Shown: positions 5,517 to 7,425 of the stretch, in pieces | How positions within the stretch are numbered: position 1 is the first letter of the stretch | Layout: every line of letters starts with the position of its first letter | Origin: Flavihumibacter sp. | GTDB taxonomy: Bacteria > Bacteroidota > Bacteroidia > Chitinophagales > Chitinophagaceae | NCBI GenBank assembly: GCA_025455285.1 | Contig: JALOMU010000263.1 | Span: forward strand, 1 to 7,425 | Direction: 5' to 3' | DNA length: 7,425 bases | Made by a program: the position numbers and the translations under genes | Notes under the pieces: generated by a model | What the model was told of the DNA's origin: nothing | The model's input: the letters and a program-made list of their open reading frames with translations, nothing else | Database searches by the model: none

Positions 5517-7058
5517 ATGGCCCTTATTGAAATTACCTTACCTAAAACGATTGCCAAGGCGCTCCGCCTGCCGGAAAGTTCTCCGCGCAGGCAGCAGCTT
5601 AAAGTGCTGAAGAAACTGTTGAAAAAGGCCCGTTTTACGGAATTCGGCCAGCATTACCGGTTTGATGAGATCCTGCTCAGCAAACACCCGGGTAAGAAAT
5701 TCCAGCAGATTGTACCGAGTCACGATTATAACTCCATCTATAAAGAATGGTGGCATAAAACTCTGGAAGGAAAACAGGATATCTGCTGGCCAGGCAAGAT
5801 CAAATATTATGCGCTCTCATCTGGCACATCTGAATCGGCCAGTAAATACATACCGATAACAGAAGATCTGCTTGCCGGGAACCGGATCATAATGATCAAA
5901 CAGCTGTTTTCGTTAAGACATTATAACAATATTCCCTTTGGTAACCTGCGGAAAGGCTGGCTCATGCTGGGGGGTAGTACCCAGTTGCAGAAAGCCCAGG
6001 GTTATTATGCAGGTGATCTGAGTGGCATCACCGCCAAAAAACTTCCCTTTTGGTTTACTCCGTTTTATAAACCAGGTAAGAAGATTGCCAAGATGACCGA
6101 CTGGAACGATAAGATTGAAGAGATTGTTGAAAATGCCCCAAACTGGGATATCAGTTTTGTTGTGGGAGTACCGGCCTGGATTCAGATGTGCATGGAAAAA
6201 ATAGTTGAACGGTATAAGCTGAAAACGATTCATGATATCTGGCCCAACCTCTCCTTTTTTGTGCATGGCGGGGTGTCTTTTGAACCCTATAAAAAGGGAT
6301 TCGAAAAGCTGCTGGCAAAACCCCTTACCTATATCGAAACCTACCTGGCATCAGAAGGATTTATAGCATACCAGGACCGGCAGTTGGCAAAGGGAATGAA
6401 GCTCAGTATCAATGATCATATCTTTTTTGAGTTTGTACCATTTGATGATGACAACTTCGATTCGGAAGGTAACCTGCTGCCGAATCACAAAGCCTACATG
6501 ATCCATGAAGTGGAAGCCGGAAAGGATTATGCCATCCTGCTTAGTACTGCGGCAGGGGCCTGGCGCTACCTGATTGGAGATACCATCCGGTTTACAGATG
6601 TGGATCGTTGTGAAATTGTAATTACCGGGCGCACCAAACATTTTCTCAGCCTGGTTGGAGAGCATTTGAGCGTTGATAATATGAACCGGGCATTAAAAAT
6701 GGCGGCAGAGGATCTGAATGTTTCCATACCGGAGTTTACGGTGGCAGGTGTTCCGCACGGAACATTTTTTGCACATCACTGGTATGTGGCCTCTGATGAC
6801 CATGTAGATGCTGAACAGCTGCGGGTCAAAATTGATCAGTATCTAAAGGAACTCAACGACGATTATGCGGTGGAAAGAAAAAGTGCCCTTAAAGAAGTAT
6901 TGCTGGATGTGTTACCGGAAGATCGTTTCCTTGATTTCATGAGATCTAAAGGAAAGGTTGGCGGACAACATAAATTTCCAAGGGTGTTGAAGGGGCAGAT
7001 GTTGCAGGACTGGCAACTATTTGTAAGTGAGATGTCAGACGTGAGACGTGAGACGTGA
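5517..7058 (+). CDS. GH3-family acyl-adenylating protein (ANL superfamily)
   Basis: The product of 513 residues is a bacterial member of the GH3 family, named for plant enzymes that adenylate a carboxylic acid and join it to an amino acid. The physiological substrates of bacterial members are largely unknown, so only ATP-dependent acyl activation is inferred. Visible features: YYALSSGTSESASKYIP at 97-113 (the Ser/Thr/Gly-rich ATP-binding motif), FFVHGGVSFEPY at 247-258, YIETYLASEGF at 272-282 (family Y-x-x-SE motif), YLIGDTIRFTD at 351-361 (the G-D ATP ribose-contact motif), TGRTKHFLSLVGEHLS at 370-385 (hinge and start of the C-terminal domain), and GGQHKFPRV at 482-490, with a candidate C-terminal lysine. 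There is no signal peptide, so it is cytoplasmic. It follows the GT2 gene by 38 bases. Its last codons (SDVRRET) and stop codon are written in a heptamer tandem repeat, so the true C-terminus is variable or eroded. Confidence 0.92.
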   Translation: MALIEITLPKTIAKALRLPESSPRRQQLKVLKKLLKKARFTEFGQHYRFDEILLSKHPGKKFQQIVPSHDYNSIYKEWWHKTLEGKQDICWPGKIKYYALSSGTSESASKYIPITEDLLAGNRIIMIKQLFSLRHYNNIPFGNLRKGWLMLGGSTQLQKAQGYYAGDLSGITAKKLPFWFTPFYKPGKKIAKMTDWNDKIEEIVENAPNWDISFVVGVPAWIQMCMEKIVERYKLKTIHDIWPNLSFFVHGGVSFEPYKKGFEKLLAKPLTYIETYLASEGFIAYQDRQLAKGMKLSINDHIFFEFVPFDDDNFDSEGNLLPNHKAYMIHEVEAGKDYAILLSTAAGAWRYLIGDTIRFTDVDRCEIVITGRTKHFLSLVGEHLSVDNMNRALKMAAEDLNVSIPEFTVAGVPHGTFFAHHWYVASDDHVDAEQLRVKIDQYLKELNDDYAVERKSALKEVLLDVLPEDRFLDFMRSKGKVGGQHKFPRVLKGQMLQDWQLFVSEMSDVRRET

Positions 7059-7066
7059 GATGTCAG
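7029..7066. repeat. Heptamer tandem repeat (GAGACGT type), about 5.4 units
   Basis: Successive 7-base units read GAGATGT, CAGACGT, GAGACGT, GAGACGT, GAGATGT and a partial CAG. Differences between units are single substitutions (C/T at unit position 5, G/C at position 1). The array covers the last codons and stop of the GH3 gene, the four-base gap, and the stop codon of the convergent CorA-type gene. From memory, arrays of this kind are scattered at gene ends in several Bacteroidota genomes. That recurrence cannot be shown from this window. Confidence 0.88.
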
Positions 7067-7425
7067 AACCAGCCGCGTTTTCGGAAAAGCCATAACATAT
7101 AAATTGGTACGATTAGCATCAATACTACCGCGATGTAAAAACCATTTTCATGATGCAGATAGGGGATGCGGTCGAAGTTCATACCGAATATACCTCCGAT
7201 TACTGTTGCAGGTGCGAGTAAACAGGTCACAATCGCCATTACTTTCATCACTTCATTCATTTTCAGGTTAACATTGTTGATGTAGAGATCCTGCATGTTT
7301 ACCATCACATCCCGGTAGTTTTCGCAGAGGTCATTGGCCTGCATGATATGATCATAAACATCTTTGAAATATTTGGTGGTGCGGTCATCCAATAAATCAC
7401 TTTCACTCCGGATGATACCATTCAC
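7063..7425 (-). CDS. corA: CorA-family divalent-cation (Mg2+) transporter, C-terminal part
   Basis: These 120 codons of the 3' end continue beyond the window; the codon at the edge (GTG) is an internal residue rather than a start. CorA proteins are pentameric inner-membrane channels for Mg2+ (some carry Co2+ or Ni2+) with a large cytoplasmic N-domain and two C-terminal helices. Here the end of the long stalk helix is seen (RTTKYFKDVYDHIMQ, then DLYINNVNLKMNEVMKVM). TM1 follows at about 62-80, then the signature GMN at 81-83 (GGIFGMNFDRIP), an acidic/histidine periplasmic loop (HHENG), TM2 at about 96-115, and the basic tail FRKRGWF. The pore signature and both membrane segments are intact. 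The TGA stop at 7065-7063 lies inside the heptamer repeat, and the gene is convergent with GH3, four bases apart. Confidence 0.95.
   Translation of the reverse strand: MNGIIRSESDLLDDRTTKYFKDVYDHIMQANDLCENYRDVMVNMQDLYINNVNLKMNEVMKVMAIVTCLLAPATVIGGIFGMNFDRIPYLHHENGFYIAVVLMLIVPIYMLWLFRKRGWF

Noticed and set aside
5517..7058. GH3 as evidence for a plant-associated lifestyle with auxin conjugation
   Set aside because: GH3-family genes also occur in bacteria with no plant link, and nothing else in the window points to plant hormones.
6863..7093. 76-codon minus-strand frame crossing the heptamer repeat
   Set aside because: It is antisense to the GH3 C-terminus, and its TSHVSRLTSD-like stretch is only the translated repeat.

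Overview
The window looks like ordinary chromosomal DNA from a Bacteroidota bacterium, most likely from the Chitinophagaceae or a near relative. The signs are a secreted PKD/beta-propeller protein, a lipoprotein-type S41 peptidase, a bacterial GH3-family enzyme, TAnnTTTG-like promoter elements, no evident Shine-Dalgarno sequences, and a GAGACGT-type heptamer tandem repeat. The genus cannot be fixed from the sequence alone.

Layout. Positions 1-1001 (minus strand) hold the 5' part of a secreted protein whose reading frame stays open to the window edge: signal peptide, PKD-like domain, then W-containing propeller-type repeats. Positions 1059-2518 (minus) hold an S41-type peptidase lipoprotein split into two overlapping reading frames by a frameshift near 1735-1745. 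Positions 2540-3574 and 3581-4336 (minus) encode thiamine-monophosphate kinase (thiL) and an inositol-monophosphatase-family phosphatase, only 6 bases apart. A 53-base divergent intergenic region (4337-4389) separates this leftward block from a rightward pair: a GT2 glycosyltransferase (4390-5478) and a GH3/ANL-superfamily acyl-adenylating protein (5517-7058). The GH3 gene converges on the 3' part of a CorA-type divalent-cation transporter (7063-7425, minus, cut by the window edge).

How the genes relate. The phosphatase, thiL and the S41 gene are closely spaced and co-directional (gaps of 6 and 21 bases) and probably form one transcription unit. The phosphatase and ThiL are housekeeping enzymes, while the S41 protein would be an envelope lipoprotein if it were intact. 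The GT2 and GH3 genes are 38 bases apart, and a perfect TAnnTTTG match in the gap may give GH3 its own promoter. The GH3 and CorA stop codons both fall inside one heptamer tandem repeat, so variation in repeat number would rewrite both C-termini.

I see no mobile element, CRISPR array, tRNA, rRNA or defence cassette. No clearly new multi-gene system is evident. The points most worth a second look are the broken S41 gene, the heptamer repeat shared by two convergent stop codons, the mirrored near-leaderless promoters, the bacterial GH3 enzyme of unknown substrate, and the C-terminal extension of the glycosyltransferase. No intergenic stretch exceeds 300 bases.
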